A DNA stretch of 64,000 bases from Nitrososphaerota archaeon (GCA_029785825.1 JAFLYY010000001.1:1395374-1459373); one strand, 5' to 3'. Shown: positions 8,285 through 17,482, counted from the stretch's first letter. A program made the numbers and translations. The notes: a model not told the origin generated them from the letters alone.

Positions 8285-10429
8285 TTGAGGCTAGAAGAGG
8301 TGAACGTTCCCGACGAGCTCCTCCAGTACATCCGGGGAAAGGGGATTATCGAGCTCTACCCCCCTCAGGAGCAGGCGATTCTCGCAGGGCTCCTCGAAGG
8401 CAAGAGTTTGGTGGTATCATCCCCCACGGCCTCCGGGAAGACATTGCTCGCCCTGATGGCCGCGTATCTGAAGGCAAAGGTGCAGCGGAAGAAAGTGGTG
8501 TATCTCGCCCCGCTGAGAGCGCTGGCGTCAGAAAAGTATGCGGAGTTCTCCGAATTCTCGGCGTTCGGCCTCAGGACCACGATTTCGACGGGAGACTACG
8601 ACTCGTCGGGAGAGTCGCTGGGAAAGGCAGACATCATCGTCTTGACGAACGAGCGCTTTGACTCGGTGATGCGGCATCGGGTCGGTTGGATTAACAGTGT
8701 CGGACTCTTCATAGCGGACGAGGTTCACCTCGCGGGGAGCGACCACCGGGGGCCAACCCTGGAAATGATTCTGACAAAGGTGCTCCACTTGGGGCTCGAC
8801 GCGCAGGTGCTCGCCCTCTCAGCTACCATCAGCAACGCGGGGACCGTCGCGTCGTGGCTCAGGGCTGCCTCCGTGGAGCTGAACTGGAGGCCTGTCCCTC
8901 TCAGGGAGGGCGTGTACGACTATGGGAGGGTGGTCTTCGCTGACGGTGAAGAGGCCCCCATCCCCCGGTCCACCTACGGCCCGCCCATCGACGTGGCGAT
9001 GGACACCCTCAGAGGAGGAGGCCAGGCGCTCATCTTCGCCAGCACTAGGAGGAGGGCAGTCAGCCTGGCTACAAGGGCGGCGGAGCTGACGCAGAGGAGC
9101 CTTACCCAGGAGGAAAGGAAGGCAGCGTCCGAGGCATCTAGGAAGATCCTAGCTTCGGGGGAGGAGACGAGCCTCAGCAGACTGCTTGCGGAGGTGGTGG
9201 CGAAGGGTTCCGCCTTCCATCACGCCGGGCTAGAGGCCGAGCACAGAAGGATTGTGGAAGAATACTACCGCGCCAGGGCGATAAAGGTCCTCGCGGCCAC
9301 TCCGACGCTCGCTGCCGGAGTCAACCTCCCGGCGAGGCGGGTTGTGATAGCAGACATGACGCGCTACGATGCGGAACACGGAGGGAACGCGGAGATCTCC
9401 ATCCTGGACTACAGGCAGATGGCCGGGAGGGCGGGGCGCCCCCAGTACGACGACCACGGCGAAACCGTGATGGTACCTCCTCCCTCCCAGCCGGCCGCTG
9501 ACTTCCTGGAGCACTACACCAGGGGACCTCCGGAACCCATCAGATCGAAGCTTGCGGGCGAGCCCGCGATGCGCTCACATAGTCTGGCGACAATCGCCAC
9601 GTGGAGGGGGGTCTCCAAGGCGGACCTCGACAGCCTGTTCCGTAAGACTCTGCTCGCCATCCAGATAGAGGAAGGCGACCTGACGAAGCTTACAGAAAGG
9701 GCACTCGGGTACCTCCTGTCAGAGCGTCTGGTGGAGTCTCGCGGGGGGCTCTTCTACGCGACGGATTTCGGTATGTTGGTCTCTGTGCTCTATGTCGACC
9801 CGGCCACAGCCGTCCTGTTCAGGGACTCGGTGAAGCGGGCGGAGCCTGGGAAGGACCACACAGCAGGGCTGCTCGACCTCGTTGCCTCGACCCCCGACTT
9901 CGAGCCTAAGTTCCCCCTCAGGACTAAGGACTACGACCTCGCCATCGCATTCATGGAAGAGCACGGTCCCGAGATGCTGAAGAGGCACACCGCCAGGGAG
10001 TTCGCCGACTACGACCGGGCTCTGCAGGACATGAGGAGCGTGATGGCCCTCCACGGGTGGATCGACGAATGGCGCGAAGAACAGCTGCTCGACAGGCTCG
10101 GGATAGAGCCTGGAGACATGCACAGGGCCGTCGACAACGCCGAGTGGCTGCTCCATGCCCTGGGCGAGCTGTCCAAGCTCTTCAAGCTCCCTGACATGGT
10201 GAGGCAAGCAGACCTGCTCAGGAAGAGGGTCGCGAGCGGGGTGTCAGAGGAGCTGGTAGAGCTGACGGCCCTGAGCGGGATCGGGAGAGTCAGGGCGCGG
10301 GCCCTTTTCACGGCCGGGTTCAGGACGCTGGAAGACCTCAAGGAGGCCCCCGCGGAGAAGCTGGCGGCCGTGGACAAGGTCGGCGCCTCCATGGCCAGGA
10401 AGATCAAGGAGCGGGTGTCGAGACGGTGA
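8285..10429 (+). CDS. hel308: Hel308-type ATP-dependent DNA helicase
   Basis: A 714-residue superfamily 2 (Ski2-like) helicase of typical Hel308 length, which unwinds lagging strands at stalled forks. Seen in order: a Q-motif region (LYPPQEQAIL), motif I SPTASGKT (about residues 41-48), motif Ia PLRALASEK, motif II ADEVH, motif III LSATI, motif IV region FASTRRRA, motif V ATPTLAAGVNLPAR, motif VI QMAGRAGRP, the winged-helix and ratchet domains, and a C-terminal helix-hairpin-helix domain LSGIGRVRARALFTAGF. The start is TTG at 8285, 18 bases after mcm. Its stop overlaps the GTG of the next gene, so gins, mcm, hel308 and the next gene probably form one operon. Confidence 0.93.
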   Translation: MRLEEVNVPDELLQYIRGKGIIELYPPQEQAILAGLLEGKSLVVSSPTASGKTLLALMAAYLKAKVQRKKVVYLAPLRALASEKYAEFSEFSAFGLRTTISTGDYDSSGESLGKADIIVLTNERFDSVMRHRVGWINSVGLFIADEVHLAGSDHRGPTLEMILTKVLHLGLDAQVLALSATISNAGTVASWLRAASVELNWRPVPLREGVYDYGRVVFADGEEAPIPRSTYGPPIDVAMDTLRGGGQALIFASTRRRAVSLATRAAELTQRSLTQEERKAASEASRKILASGEETSLSRLLAEVVAKGSAFHHAGLEAEHRRIVEEYYRARAIKVLAATPTLAAGVNLPARRVVIADMTRYDAEHGGNAEISILDYRQMAGRAGRPQYDDHGETVMVPPPSQPAADFLEHYTRGPPEPIRSKLAGEPAMRSHSLATIATWRGVSKADLDSLFRKTLLAIQIEEGDLTKLTERALGYLLSERLVESRGGLFYATDFGMLVSVLYVDPATAVLFRDSVKRAEPGKDHTAGLLDLVASTPDFEPKFPLRTKDYDLAIAFMEEHGPEMLKRHTAREFADYDRALQDMRSVMALHGWIDEWREEQLLDRLGIEPGDMHRAVDNAEWLLHALGELSKLFKLPDMVRQADLLRKRVASGVSEELVELTALSGIGRVRARALFTAGFRTLEDLKEAPAEKLAAVDKVGASMARKIKERVSRR

Positions 10430-11202
10430 AAGCCTTTCCTGGGGAGTTCGAGGGCCGCGCCCAAGTCCTTGCTGGGAAGATCAGAGGAGCCGTATCAGAG
10501 GCAGTGCGGGGGGAGAGCAGAGTAGCCGTGGCCTTTTCCGGGGGGGTGGACAGCGCGGTCCTGGCTAGGTGCGCTGCCGCCGATGCCGCGGTCACTGCAG
10601 TGGCCGGGTTCGCCGTAGGCTCTAGAGATGCAGGGACTGCGAGGAGGGCTGCGGCTGCACTGGGGGTCGAGCTCGCGACCGTGGAGCTCACCCCTCAGAA
10701 CGTATCGAGGGAACTCGAAGCGGTCGACCTGCCGTTCCCACCGACCCTCATGGACCGGAGCCTGTGGTGCCTCTATGCACTCGTATCGCGGAAAGCCCGG
10801 GACGAAGGGGCCAAGGTGATCCTACTCGGGCAGATGGCCGACGAACTCTTCGGAGGGTATGCGAAATACTCTGAGGCGATGGAGAAGGCAGGGGACGCAG
10901 CTGCCGAGTCCCTCATGTCTTCCGACGCAAGGGAATACTCTGGAAGGGGGAAGGAGAGGGACGTCAGGGCGTGCAGCCGCTGGGCTGAACCGAGGTTCCC
11001 ATATGAGAGACTGGCGTCAATCGCCGGTGAGATTCCGCTTGCCTACAAGATCTCAGGCGGGGTAAGGAAAGCGGTTCTCAGGAGGGCCGCGGTCATCCTT
11101 GGTGTCCCCGAAGAGGTGGCCGAAGCCCCCAAGAAGGCTGCCCAGTACAGTTCCGGGGTCCAGAAACTTGTGGCCAGAGCACCTTTTAACGCCCCCGCCT
11201 GA
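10426..11202 (+). CDS. Stand-alone asparagine-synthase-like PP-loop ATPase
   Basis: A 258-residue protein matching only the synthetase (C-terminal) domain of asparagine synthase B, without a glutaminase domain. The PP-loop motif FSGGVDSAVLARC (about residues 38-50) binds ATP for adenylation; DELFGGYAKY is the family's second signature; EAPKKAAQYSSG near the end is the typical terminal motif. It could amidate a small molecule or protein carboxylate with free ammonia, but the substrate is unknown. The GTG start overlaps the hel308 stop (GTGA), so translation is probably coupled to the helicase, an unexplained but tight linkage. Confidence 0.75.
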   Translation: MKAFPGEFEGRAQVLAGKIRGAVSEAVRGESRVAVAFSGGVDSAVLARCAAADAAVTAVAGFAVGSRDAGTARRAAAALGVELATVELTPQNVSRELEAVDLPFPPTLMDRSLWCLYALVSRKARDEGAKVILLGQMADELFGGYAKYSEAMEKAGDAAAESLMSSDAREYSGRGKERDVRACSRWAEPRFPYERLASIAGEIPLAYKISGGVRKAVLRRAAVILGVPEEVAEAPKKAAQYSSGVQKLVARAPFNAPA

Positions 11203-11211
11203 AGGCGCCCC

Positions 11212-11475
11212 ATGATTCCTTCGCCGCAACCCAAGGGAAAACTGGTAGGCTTCAAGCCGCTGCAGGAGAGGTTCAGTTACTACTCGCTCGATGACGGGAC
11301 CGTACTGGGGATAAAGCCGGCAATGGTGAAGGTCTACAGGCTCCAAAACCCTGACAACAGCCTGGCGTTCTCTCCCGATGGGACACCTGCCTATTTCTAC
11401 ACTACCCAGAACATAACGCAAATCCTCGCCCCAGAAGAGTACAAGTCCCTTAAGGGCGACGGCATCACCGAATGA
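11212..11475 (+). CDS. Small conserved-looking protein of unknown function
   Basis: An 87-residue soluble protein without a recognised motif. The sequence is a plausible beta-rich fold (KLVGFKPLQERFSYYSLDDG, then GIKPAMVKVYRL and a final helix PEEYKSLKG). It starts with ATG at 11212, nine bases after the preceding gene, and its TGA overlaps the ATG of the methyltransferase gene (ATGA at 11472-11475), so it belongs to the same transcription unit. The YFYTTQNITQIL segment hints at a small single-domain protein; no function can be assigned. Confidence 0.7.
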   Translation: MIPSPQPKGKLVGFKPLQERFSYYSLDDGTVLGIKPAMVKVYRLQNPDNSLAFSPDGTPAYFYTTQNITQILAPEEYKSLKGDGITE

Positions 11476-12014
11476 GCGCGGAACCGTACATTTCTTCGCA
11501 GGACTCGGCGTTGTTCAGGGAGGCCCTGAGCCGGTACGCCGGAGACGCTTGTATCGAGATAGGCGCGGGAAACGGGGGCGGCCTCTCGGTGCTTTCAAAG
11601 AGATTCAAGACCGTGGTAGGGACGGACATTGTAAGGCCATCGATGGACGACTGGCGGGCTGGAGCCAGCTTCCTCCTCGCTGACGGAGCTTCCTGCATTC
11701 GCAGCTCGAGCTTCAATCTGGTGGCGTTCAACCCTCCGTATCTGGAGGAGGAAGAGACAGGCGACGCCGCGGTGGAAGGAGGGCATGGGCTTGAGGTCCC
11801 AAAGAGGTTCCTGCGCGAGGCGCTCAGGACCGTGAAGAAGGATGGTACGGTCGTGTTCCTTCTCAACGACCAGGCCGACCTTGCCGAGATGGAGGCCGCC
11901 TGTGCAGAAGGCGGTTTCAGGCTCCGGCGACTGTCCTCGTTGAGGCTCTTCTACGAAGAGCTGTCGGTGTATGAGGCGGCAGGGACCGAGCCGAAGGCGA
12001 CGAGGCCCATTTAG
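11472..12014 (+). CDS. HemK/Mtq2-like protein methyltransferase
   Basis: A 180-residue class I SAM-dependent methyltransferase. The SAM-binding glycine motif is CIEIGAGNGGG (about residues 28-38), the acidic residue closing strand 2 is in VGTDIV, and the NPPY tetrapeptide (FNPPYLEEEE) marks N5-glutamine methyltransferases. Archaeal members of this length methylate the GGQ loop of release factor aRF1, usually with a Trm112 partner; this is the likeliest role, though a different substrate is possible. The ATG at 11472 overlaps the previous stop. Length agrees with the HemK2 branch, which lacks the extra N-terminal domain of bacterial PrmC. Confidence 0.8.
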   Translation: MSAEPYISSQDSALFREALSRYAGDACIEIGAGNGGGLSVLSKRFKTVVGTDIVRPSMDDWRAGASFLLADGASCIRSSSFNLVAFNPPYLEEEETGDAAVEGGHGLEVPKRFLREALRTVKKDGTVVFLLNDQADLAEMEAACAEGGFRLRRLSSLRLFYEELSVYEAAGTEPKATRPI

Positions 12015-12073
12015 CGCGTCACGAGGGCCCCCGCTGAGGGTGCGGTTTCCAGTTCTGAGAATCGCCGTTCCGC

Positions 12074-12080
12074 GTATATA
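12074..12080 (+). promoter_or_regulatory. TATA box for the HTH_10 regulator
   Basis: GTATATA centred 27 bases before the ATG at 12104 is a good archaeal TATA box, and its position predicts a leaderless transcript starting at the ATG. Confidence 0.6.
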
Positions 12081-12103
12081 CTACACCACCCTAATTTTTA
12101 CGG

Positions 12104-12775
12104 ATGCTCAGGCAGATTACGCTTCAGGTCAAGGCCGAAAACAGGCTACAGGATGTGGCGAAGGAGAACGGGGTGAAGCTTGAGGTCGTAGACTGCAAAC
12201 CGTTCAACGGGACGGGCATGTCTCTTCTCCTCGAGCTGCGCGGGGACGCCAGAAGGGTCAGGGCCGCCGTCGCGGGGATCCGCAAGACGGGAGGGGTCAG
12301 GCAGGCTGTGGAGGGGGAAGGACAGGGGAACGTGTACCCGCTCCTCGTGGTCCTAGACAAACCTGCGGTCTGTCGTGCGTCAAGCGACGCCGCAATAGTG
12401 TGCCTCGACTGCCCCCTGAACTTCGATGGGAGCCCGTCCTCGTGGAGGTTCATCGTCAGGAAGACGAGCGACTTCCGTCAGGTCATGTCGAGGCTGGACA
12501 AAGAAGGGGTCGATGCGAAGATAGAGGACGTGGCACCGCTCGAAAGGAAGGCCACGCTCACCCCGAGGCAGAAGGAGATCATGGCTGAAGCCGTGGCGCG
12601 AGGCTACTTCGAGTTTCCTAGGCGGATCAGTCTTACGGGACTGAGCGAGCTCGTGGGGGTGAGGCCTTCCACTCTGAGCGAGATACTCAGGAGCGCAGAG
12701 CGGAGGATTATGGCCACCGCCCTCGGAATCCCGTTCCAGGAAGACCAGGCATCCCTGAGGCAGCTGGCGCCCTGA
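12104..12775 (+). CDS. HTH_10 (bacterio-opsin activator-like) transcriptional regulator
   Basis: A 223-residue regulator. The C-terminal 60 residues show the HTH_10 signature: LTPRQKEIMAEAVARGYFEFPRR followed by LSELVGVRPSTLSEILRSAERR, the recognition helix. The N-terminal 150 residues are a mixed alpha/beta region with Cys-containing segments (VVDCKPF, VCRASSD, VCLDCPLNFD) that could sense a ligand, metal or redox state; this is inference. The ATG at 12104 follows a TATA box by 27 bases. It is the last gene of the plus-strand block and may be transcribed on its own, since 89 bases separate it from the methyltransferase. Confidence 0.88.
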   Translation: MLRQITLQVKAENRLQDVAKENGVKLEVVDCKPFNGTGMSLLLELRGDARRVRAAVAGIRKTGGVRQAVEGEGQGNVYPLLVVLDKPAVCRASSDAAIVCLDCPLNFDGSPSSWRFIVRKTSDFRQVMSRLDKEGVDAKIEDVAPLERKATLTPRQKEIMAEAVARGYFEFPRRISLTGLSELVGVRPSTLSEILRSAERRIMATALGIPFQEDQASLRQLAP

Positions 12776-12860
12776 CGCGAGCCTTGAGCTACTTCGAGCA
12801 CACCCGCTGCGCCATCTCTTGTGTCAGTCGAGCACGCCCGCGTCAGCGGACCAGTCCGGA

Positions 12861-13346
12861 CTAGCCGGCCACGAGGACGGCGCCGAGCACCGTGATAGCG
12901 ACGAGCAGTCCGAGGGTAACGTAGGATGCAATGTGGGTGAGCCTTCTCACCCTCTTCACGTCATCGAGCCGTCCCTCAGCGACAAGGCGCATTATCTTCC
13001 TGCCGTGGTAGATGTTGTTGGCGTACATCAGCGAGACGGCCAAGACCACCAAAACCATTTTCGCCAGCAACACATCCCCTGCGAACGTCGAGAGGAGGAG
13101 AGAAGGGGTCCCCAGGTAAGGCGCCGCCAGATACAGCCCGCTCAGGAGGAGTGCCACGACAGCGCCGTGGGTGAAGTAGGCGAACCGCTTGGCTATCCTC
13201 CCGACCATCCGCGTCCGCTCGGCCTCGTCCTTGGCTATCTTGTAAGACGCGGGCCAGACGACGAACCAGATGAAGAAAGAGCCGCCGACGAATATCATCG
13301 CCGCGAACAGGTGCACCCAGAGGACCAGGGCGAAGAGCAGGGACAT
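12861..13346 (-). CDS. Four-helix membrane protein, CopD-like
   Basis: A 161-residue integral membrane protein with four predicted helices. Helix 1 carries a His (LVLWVHLFAAMIFVGGSFF), a second conserved-looking His appears in helix 2 (FAYFTHGAVVALLLSG), and a third region includes ANNIYHGRKIMR, a layout like CopD and other small haem- or copper-handling membrane proteins. The ATG at 13346 starts the first helix; upstream in-frame sequence overlaps the preceding gene and is unlikely to be translated. It follows a radical SAM/SPASM gene by ten bases on the same strand, so the two are probably one operon and may share a haem or copper cofactor pathway. Function is not proven. Confidence 0.72.
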   Translation of the reverse strand: MSLLFALVLWVHLFAAMIFVGGSFFIWFVVWPASYKIAKDEAERTRMVGRIAKRFAYFTHGAVVALLLSGLYLAAPYLGTPSLLLSTFAGDVLLAKMVLVVLAVSLMYANNIYHGRKIMRLVAEGRLDDVKRVRRLTHIASYVTLGLLVAITVLGAVLVAG

Positions 13347-13356
13347 GCCGACACCG

Positions 13357-14448
13357 TCAGAAGGAAGAGCCCGCGAGGAAGCATGCCGGGTCCGAGCCGA
13401 GGGGGTCTCCGCTCCAAGCGTAGGATCTGGCCCTGCTCCCGCCGCAGACATCGGAGAAGGCGCAGCGACCGCATGGGCCGCTGAACTCCCTTCCCCGTAT
13501 CTTCTGCAGGAGCGGGTCCGTCCTGTAGACGGCAGCTAGGTCGTCCTTCTTCACGTTACCGAGGGGCACCGGGAGCAGGCCCCCGGGGCTGATGGTCCCA
13601 TCGTGAGCGACGAAGATGATCCCGTCCCCGTCCAGCGTCCCCCTCGGACCGAGGGTCGAGGCCGCGAGCTCGCCTCCGGCGCCGTCGAGTCCCTCTTTCA
13701 TCTCCAGATAGGCCTCCTCGTGCCAATACTCGCCCTCCGCTCTCCTCCTGCTCGCAACCCTTCTGATGAAAGGCGCTTCGACGCATCTGACGACCATCCC
13801 CAGCCGCGAAGCGTCGTAGGCGAGATTGCAGGCGGTCTCGTACTCCGAAGGGGTCAGGTCAGCGACGCCGGATCCCCTCCCCACTTGAATCAGGAAGAAC
13901 AGCTCCCATATCTTCACCCCCAGTCCCTTGACCAGGTCGAGCATCTCGGGGAGCTCGCGGAGGTTCGCCTTCATGACTGCGGTGTTGACCTGGACGTTCA
14001 CCCCGAGCTTTATCGCTGCCTTAATCCTCTCGAGGGTCAACTCGAAGGTCCCGTCGACCCGCCTTATCGAGTCGTGGGTCGCGGGGCGCGCGCCGTCCAG
14101 GCTGATGGAGATGGACGACGCCCCCACGTCGCGAAGGCCGGTCAGGAAATCGTCGGTGAGGTTCCTGCTCACAGCCGGGGAGACCGCGAACGGCACCCCG
14201 GAGTCCCTGGCGTACGCCAACAGCCTGGGGAGGTCCCTCCGCATCAACGGGTCCCCCCCTGTGAAGACCAGGACAGGGGGCCGGCCGCCGAAGGACTTGA
14301 CCTGGTCGATCACGCGCGTCCCCTCCTCGGTGGTCAACTCTCCGGGGACCGGCCCGAGGATCGCCGACGCCCTGCAGTGAACGCATGAGAGGGGGCACGC
14401 CTTGGTTGTCTCCCAGAAGACCAACACCGGCCTCTCGGAAAATGGCAT
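13357..14448 (-). CDS. Radical SAM/SPASM enzyme (haem-pathway AhbC/AhbD-like)
   Basis: A 363-residue radical SAM protein. The N-terminal WETTKACPLSCVHCRA has the CxxxCxxC cluster motif, followed by the GGDPL loop that contacts SAM. The C-terminal SPASM part contains CGRCAFSDVCGG and DPAC, binding an auxiliary iron-sulfur cluster. The overall pattern resembles enzymes that decarboxylate or modify haem precursors in the archaeal siroheme-dependent route, but SPASM proteins also modify peptides; no peptide gene is seen nearby. ATG at 14448 follows a TATA-like GTTAAATACC by about 35 bases. It is paired with a CopD-like membrane protein downstream. Confidence 0.85.
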   Translation of the reverse strand: MPFSERPVLVFWETTKACPLSCVHCRASAILGPVPGELTTEEGTRVIDQVKSFGGRPPVLVFTGGDPLMRRDLPRLLAYARDSGVPFAVSPAVSRNLTDDFLTGLRDVGASSISISLDGARPATHDSIRRVDGTFELTLERIKAAIKLGVNVQVNTAVMKANLRELPEMLDLVKGLGVKIWELFFLIQVGRGSGVADLTPSEYETACNLAYDASRLGMVVRCVEAPFIRRVASRRRAEGEYWHEEAYLEMKEGLDGAGGELAASTLGPRGTLDGDGIIFVAHDGTISPGGLLPVPLGNVKKDDLAAVYRTDPLLQKIRGREFSGPCGRCAFSDVCGGSRARSYAWSGDPLGSDPACFLAGSSF

Positions 14449-14677
14449 TACAGGTTCGCGACTTTCCGTCTGGGGGCCAGGTATTTAACGGGTGTTAGGG
14501 TTTTTGGACGCTCGAGCTCCGCCGAGGGACATGGTCCGAGGCGCATCGCCAGCGATTTCTGCAGCCTCCTGCGTCCAGCGGTCGTGCGACTGTCAGTCTC
14601 GACCCTCCTTGTCCTCAGCATCGTGGTAGACCCGCACCGGAGCGACAGGCTCCGAACCTTTTTCAGGGCTCGGACGC

Positions 14678-16516
14678 ATGGTTCACCTCTCTGCGCCATT
14701 GAGCGGTTCCCCCATCGGTACGAGAATCAACCGGGTACTCCAACAGGGCTACCTTGCGAAATGGGTGGTAGTCGGCCTCCTGATCGGGAGCATCGCAGGA
14801 GTGGGGGCCGTCGGGTTCTACATCGCCATAGAACTCGTGAACAACCTGATGCTGGGAGGGATTACGGGGTTCTTTCCGCCAAACCCCGCCGGTGAGGCGG
14901 CTGCCCCGCTCACGGTACACCCCAACTTCCTCCTCATCCCGATTTCTACGATCATAGGGGGGGCGATTGCGGGATTCATAGTCTACCGCTTCGCCCCCGA
15001 GGCAGAAGGCCACGGGACTGACGAAGCGATCGCCGCATTTCACAGGCGGGACGGGAAGATCAGGAGAAGGATTCCGCTGGTGAAGGCGGCTGCCTCGGCG
15101 TTCACCATCGGGTCCGGAGGGAGCGGCGGAAGGGAAGGGCCGACCGCACAGATCGCCGCCGGTTTCGGGTCATTCATCGGTGACCTGCTCAAGCTCCCGG
15201 TCAAGGACAAACGGATAGCAGTAGCTGTGGGAATCGGGGCAGGGATAGGGTCGATCTTCAAGTCCCCCTTCGGCGGCGCCATCCTTTCAGGAGAGATACT
15301 GTACAGCGGAGGGGACTTCGAAGTGGAGGCCCTGATTCCGTCGTTCATCGCTTCCCCCGTCGGATACATAATATTCGCGTCCTACACAGGGTTCACTCCC
15401 ATATTCGGCTCCGGACTGACCTACTCGTTCAGCGACCCTAGGAGCCTCCTGATCTATGCCGCACTCGGGATCGTCTGTGGGCTCGTGGGACGGCTCCACA
15501 CGTACACGTTCTACTCGGTCAAGGACCTCTTCGCCCGGTTCCCCGTCACCAGGTATGCTAGACCCATGATAGGGGCGGCAGTCACTGGCATTATCGCGGT
15601 TTTCTTCCCCCAGGTGGTCGGCCTCGGCTACGGCTTCCTCCAGATCATGATCGACGGCAACCTTTCGCAGATAAGCGCCAACTACCTCGCCCTCCCCCTC
15701 CTGGCCGTCCTGGTCGCGGTAATCCTTCTGAAGATAACGGCCACGGCGTTCACCGTGGGTTCCGGAGGGAGCGCGGGCGTGTTCGCACCTTCGCTCGTGA
15801 TAGGGGGGTTCGTCGGTGCCGCTTTCTGGATCGTCATGAATGGGCTCCTCCCCGGATGGATACCTACCCCTGCACCGCTGGTCGTGGTCGGGATGATAGC
15901 CCTCTTCGGGGGGGTGGGCCGCGTCCCCATTGCCGTGATGCTGATGGTCAGCGAGATGACTGGGACCCTGAACTTGCTCCCGCCAGCGATGGTCGCCGTA
16001 GTCGCCGCCTACTTCATCACGACGCCGAAGTTCACCATCTACAGGAGCCAGGTCCTCAGAAGGTCGGACTCCCCGGCGCACAGAGGGGAGTACAACGTCC
16101 CACTCCTGACCAAGATCTTCGTATCAGACGCCATGAACCACTCGGTCTTCACCCTCTCCCCGACCGACACGGTGGCCTCCGCCTACCAGGTGGTGGTGGA
16201 AAAGGGATACCGGGGGATTCCGATAGTCGAAGCCGACAAGGTGATCGGAATCGTGACCGTTAGCGACCTTCAGAGGATACCTCGGGAGCAGATGGGGGGC
16301 ACACCGGTGAAGGATGTGATGACCCAGAACGTCATGGTCGCCCATTCTGACGACTCTCTGCTCACCGTACTGGAGATGATGACAAACCATGGGGTGGGCC
16401 GGCTCCCAGTCGTATCAGGGGAATCAGAGAGGCTTGTGGGCATCATAACTAGGACCGACGTGATACGGGCATATGAAAGGGCGGTGATGCTGATGTCGAA
16501 GTCGGAGCCCACATGA
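14678..16516 (+). CDS. ClC family chloride channel/antiporter with CBS domains
   Basis: A 612-residue ClC protein. About 440 residues form the membrane core: helix-rich N-terminus, EGHGTDEAI in the place of the GSGIP-type loop, the anion filter GREGPTAQI with the gating glutamate, and the second repeat with GGSAGVFAPSLVIGG. The C-terminal 140 residues are two CBS domains (VSDAMNHSVFTLSP and VKDVMTQNVMVAHS), which usually bind adenine nucleotides to control gating. The gating Glu suggests either a gated channel or a Cl/H exchanger. The ATG at 14678 is well placed. It stands alone, divergent from the radical SAM gene and convergent with the DUF47 gene. Confidence 0.93.
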   Translation: MVHLSAPLSGSPIGTRINRVLQQGYLAKWVVVGLLIGSIAGVGAVGFYIAIELVNNLMLGGITGFFPPNPAGEAAAPLTVHPNFLLIPISTIIGGAIAGFIVYRFAPEAEGHGTDEAIAAFHRRDGKIRRRIPLVKAAASAFTIGSGGSGGREGPTAQIAAGFGSFIGDLLKLPVKDKRIAVAVGIGAGIGSIFKSPFGGAILSGEILYSGGDFEVEALIPSFIASPVGYIIFASYTGFTPIFGSGLTYSFSDPRSLLIYAALGIVCGLVGRLHTYTFYSVKDLFARFPVTRYARPMIGAAVTGIIAVFFPQVVGLGYGFLQIMIDGNLSQISANYLALPLLAVLVAVILLKITATAFTVGSGGSAGVFAPSLVIGGFVGAAFWIVMNGLLPGWIPTPAPLVVVGMIALFGGVGRVPIAVMLMVSEMTGTLNLLPPAMVAVVAAYFITTPKFTIYRSQVLRRSDSPAHRGEYNVPLLTKIFVSDAMNHSVFTLSPTDTVASAYQVVVEKGYRGIPIVEADKVIGIVTVSDLQRIPREQMGGTPVKDVMTQNVMVAHSDDSLLTVLEMMTNHGVGRLPVVSGESERLVGIITRTDVIRAYERAVMLMSKSEPT

Positions 16517-16820
16517 GGCGCTGCTCGCGACCTGCCAGGGCCGCACCGAGGCGGGCCAGCGGGGCCCATTATGGGTTTGGATCCCTCGTTGGCCCTCTGC
16601 TCTGGAGTGTGCACAAAGTATCAAGCGGCGTTCGTCAGAAAACGCGTCCTGGCGAGCGCCGTTTTCAACTAGCCTTGGTCGTCTGGAGTTCATCCTCAAG
16701 TGATCGGAGGCGACTTGAAACCCGTCTGAGGCTCGAGGGCCTGCAGGACTCGACCACCCAACCGCCTTACTCGCCGTGTGTATGTGGTCATACCACGCCC
16801 GCACAGTTCTGGGTACCCGG
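16517..16820 (+). other. Intergenic region between two convergent genes
   Basis: These 304 bases separate the stop codons of the ClC and DUF47 genes. I see no convincing gene, tRNA or strong hairpin; readable frames here have no family likeness. It presumably contains transcription ends for both neighbours. Confidence 0.5.
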
Positions 16821-17447
16821 TTACCTCAGTACTCCTCTCTTTATGTCCAATCTGTTCTGCTTGTCCAGCTTACTCGTTACAACGCGAAACGTAATCGTGA
16901 GGTCGCGGGCTCCATCAGCTACGGTGTCCAAGTTCCCCAAAACCCCGGTCAGCCAAAGGCGTTTCTCTATCTCGTAGCCCTTTCGAGAGGAGACCCTCGT
17001 GTAGTGACCCATGATCCGGTCCACCTCCTTCTCGCGCTCTACAATCACGGCGCAAGTCCTGTCCACCAAGGCCTTGTCCTTTCCAAGGTTCCGTACGCAG
17101 GTCGAGGTATCCTCCGCGAGATGCCGTATCTGCGATGCAGCGCTCTCAAGCAACTCAGACTCCTCCTCATCCAAGCTACGTCTCCACTCCAGAAGTAAGC
17201 ACGTCCGCTCAATGAGGTCCGACATCCTGTCCAACTCCCTCGCCATCTGAATAAAATGACCGGGGTCGATTGGGAAGACTTCTAGGTCCATGATGAGGCT
17301 CGCGGACTGGTCGAAGGCTGAATCCACGTCCTCTTCAATCCCTTTAACCTCACTCAGTTTCTTCTGCAAATCATGCTCAGTTGTCTTGGGGAGCGAGCGG
17401 ATCAGTTCAAGCATCCCTTCCGTCAGCTTGATGATTCCATCTGTCAT
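16821..17447 (-). CDS. DUF47/PhoU-like helical protein
   Basis: A 208-residue all-helical protein of the DUF47 (PhoU-like) family. The heptad-like acidic pattern, for example LSEVKGIEEDVDSAFDQ and ARELDRMSDLIERT, is typical of the metal-binding four-helix bundles of PhoU relatives. Many DUF47 proteins accompany a low-affinity phosphate transporter, but here it is the third gene behind crcB and DUF190 with a 35-base gap, suggesting it works with fluoride or anion stress instead, or is simply co-transcribed. Start is ATG at 17447. Its role in the cell is not clear from sequence. Confidence 0.75.
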   Translation of the reverse strand: MTDGIIKLTEGMLELIRSLPKTTEHDLQKKLSEVKGIEEDVDSAFDQSASLIMDLEVFPIDPGHFIQMARELDRMSDLIERTCLLLEWRRSLDEEESELLESAASQIRHLAEDTSTCVRNLGKDKALVDRTCAVIVEREKEVDRIMGHYTRVSSRKGYEIEKRLWLTGVLGNLDTVADGARDLTITFRVVTSKLDKQNRLDIKRGVLR

Positions 17448-17482
17448 CAGCAGAAGACCGTCTGATACTCTGTCGATTTCGC

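Noticed and set aside
13603-14388. Long plus-strand open frame opposite the radical SAM gene
   Set aside because: The minus strand has all motifs of a radical SAM/SPASM enzyme; the opposite frame is low complexity in Arg, Gly and Pro.
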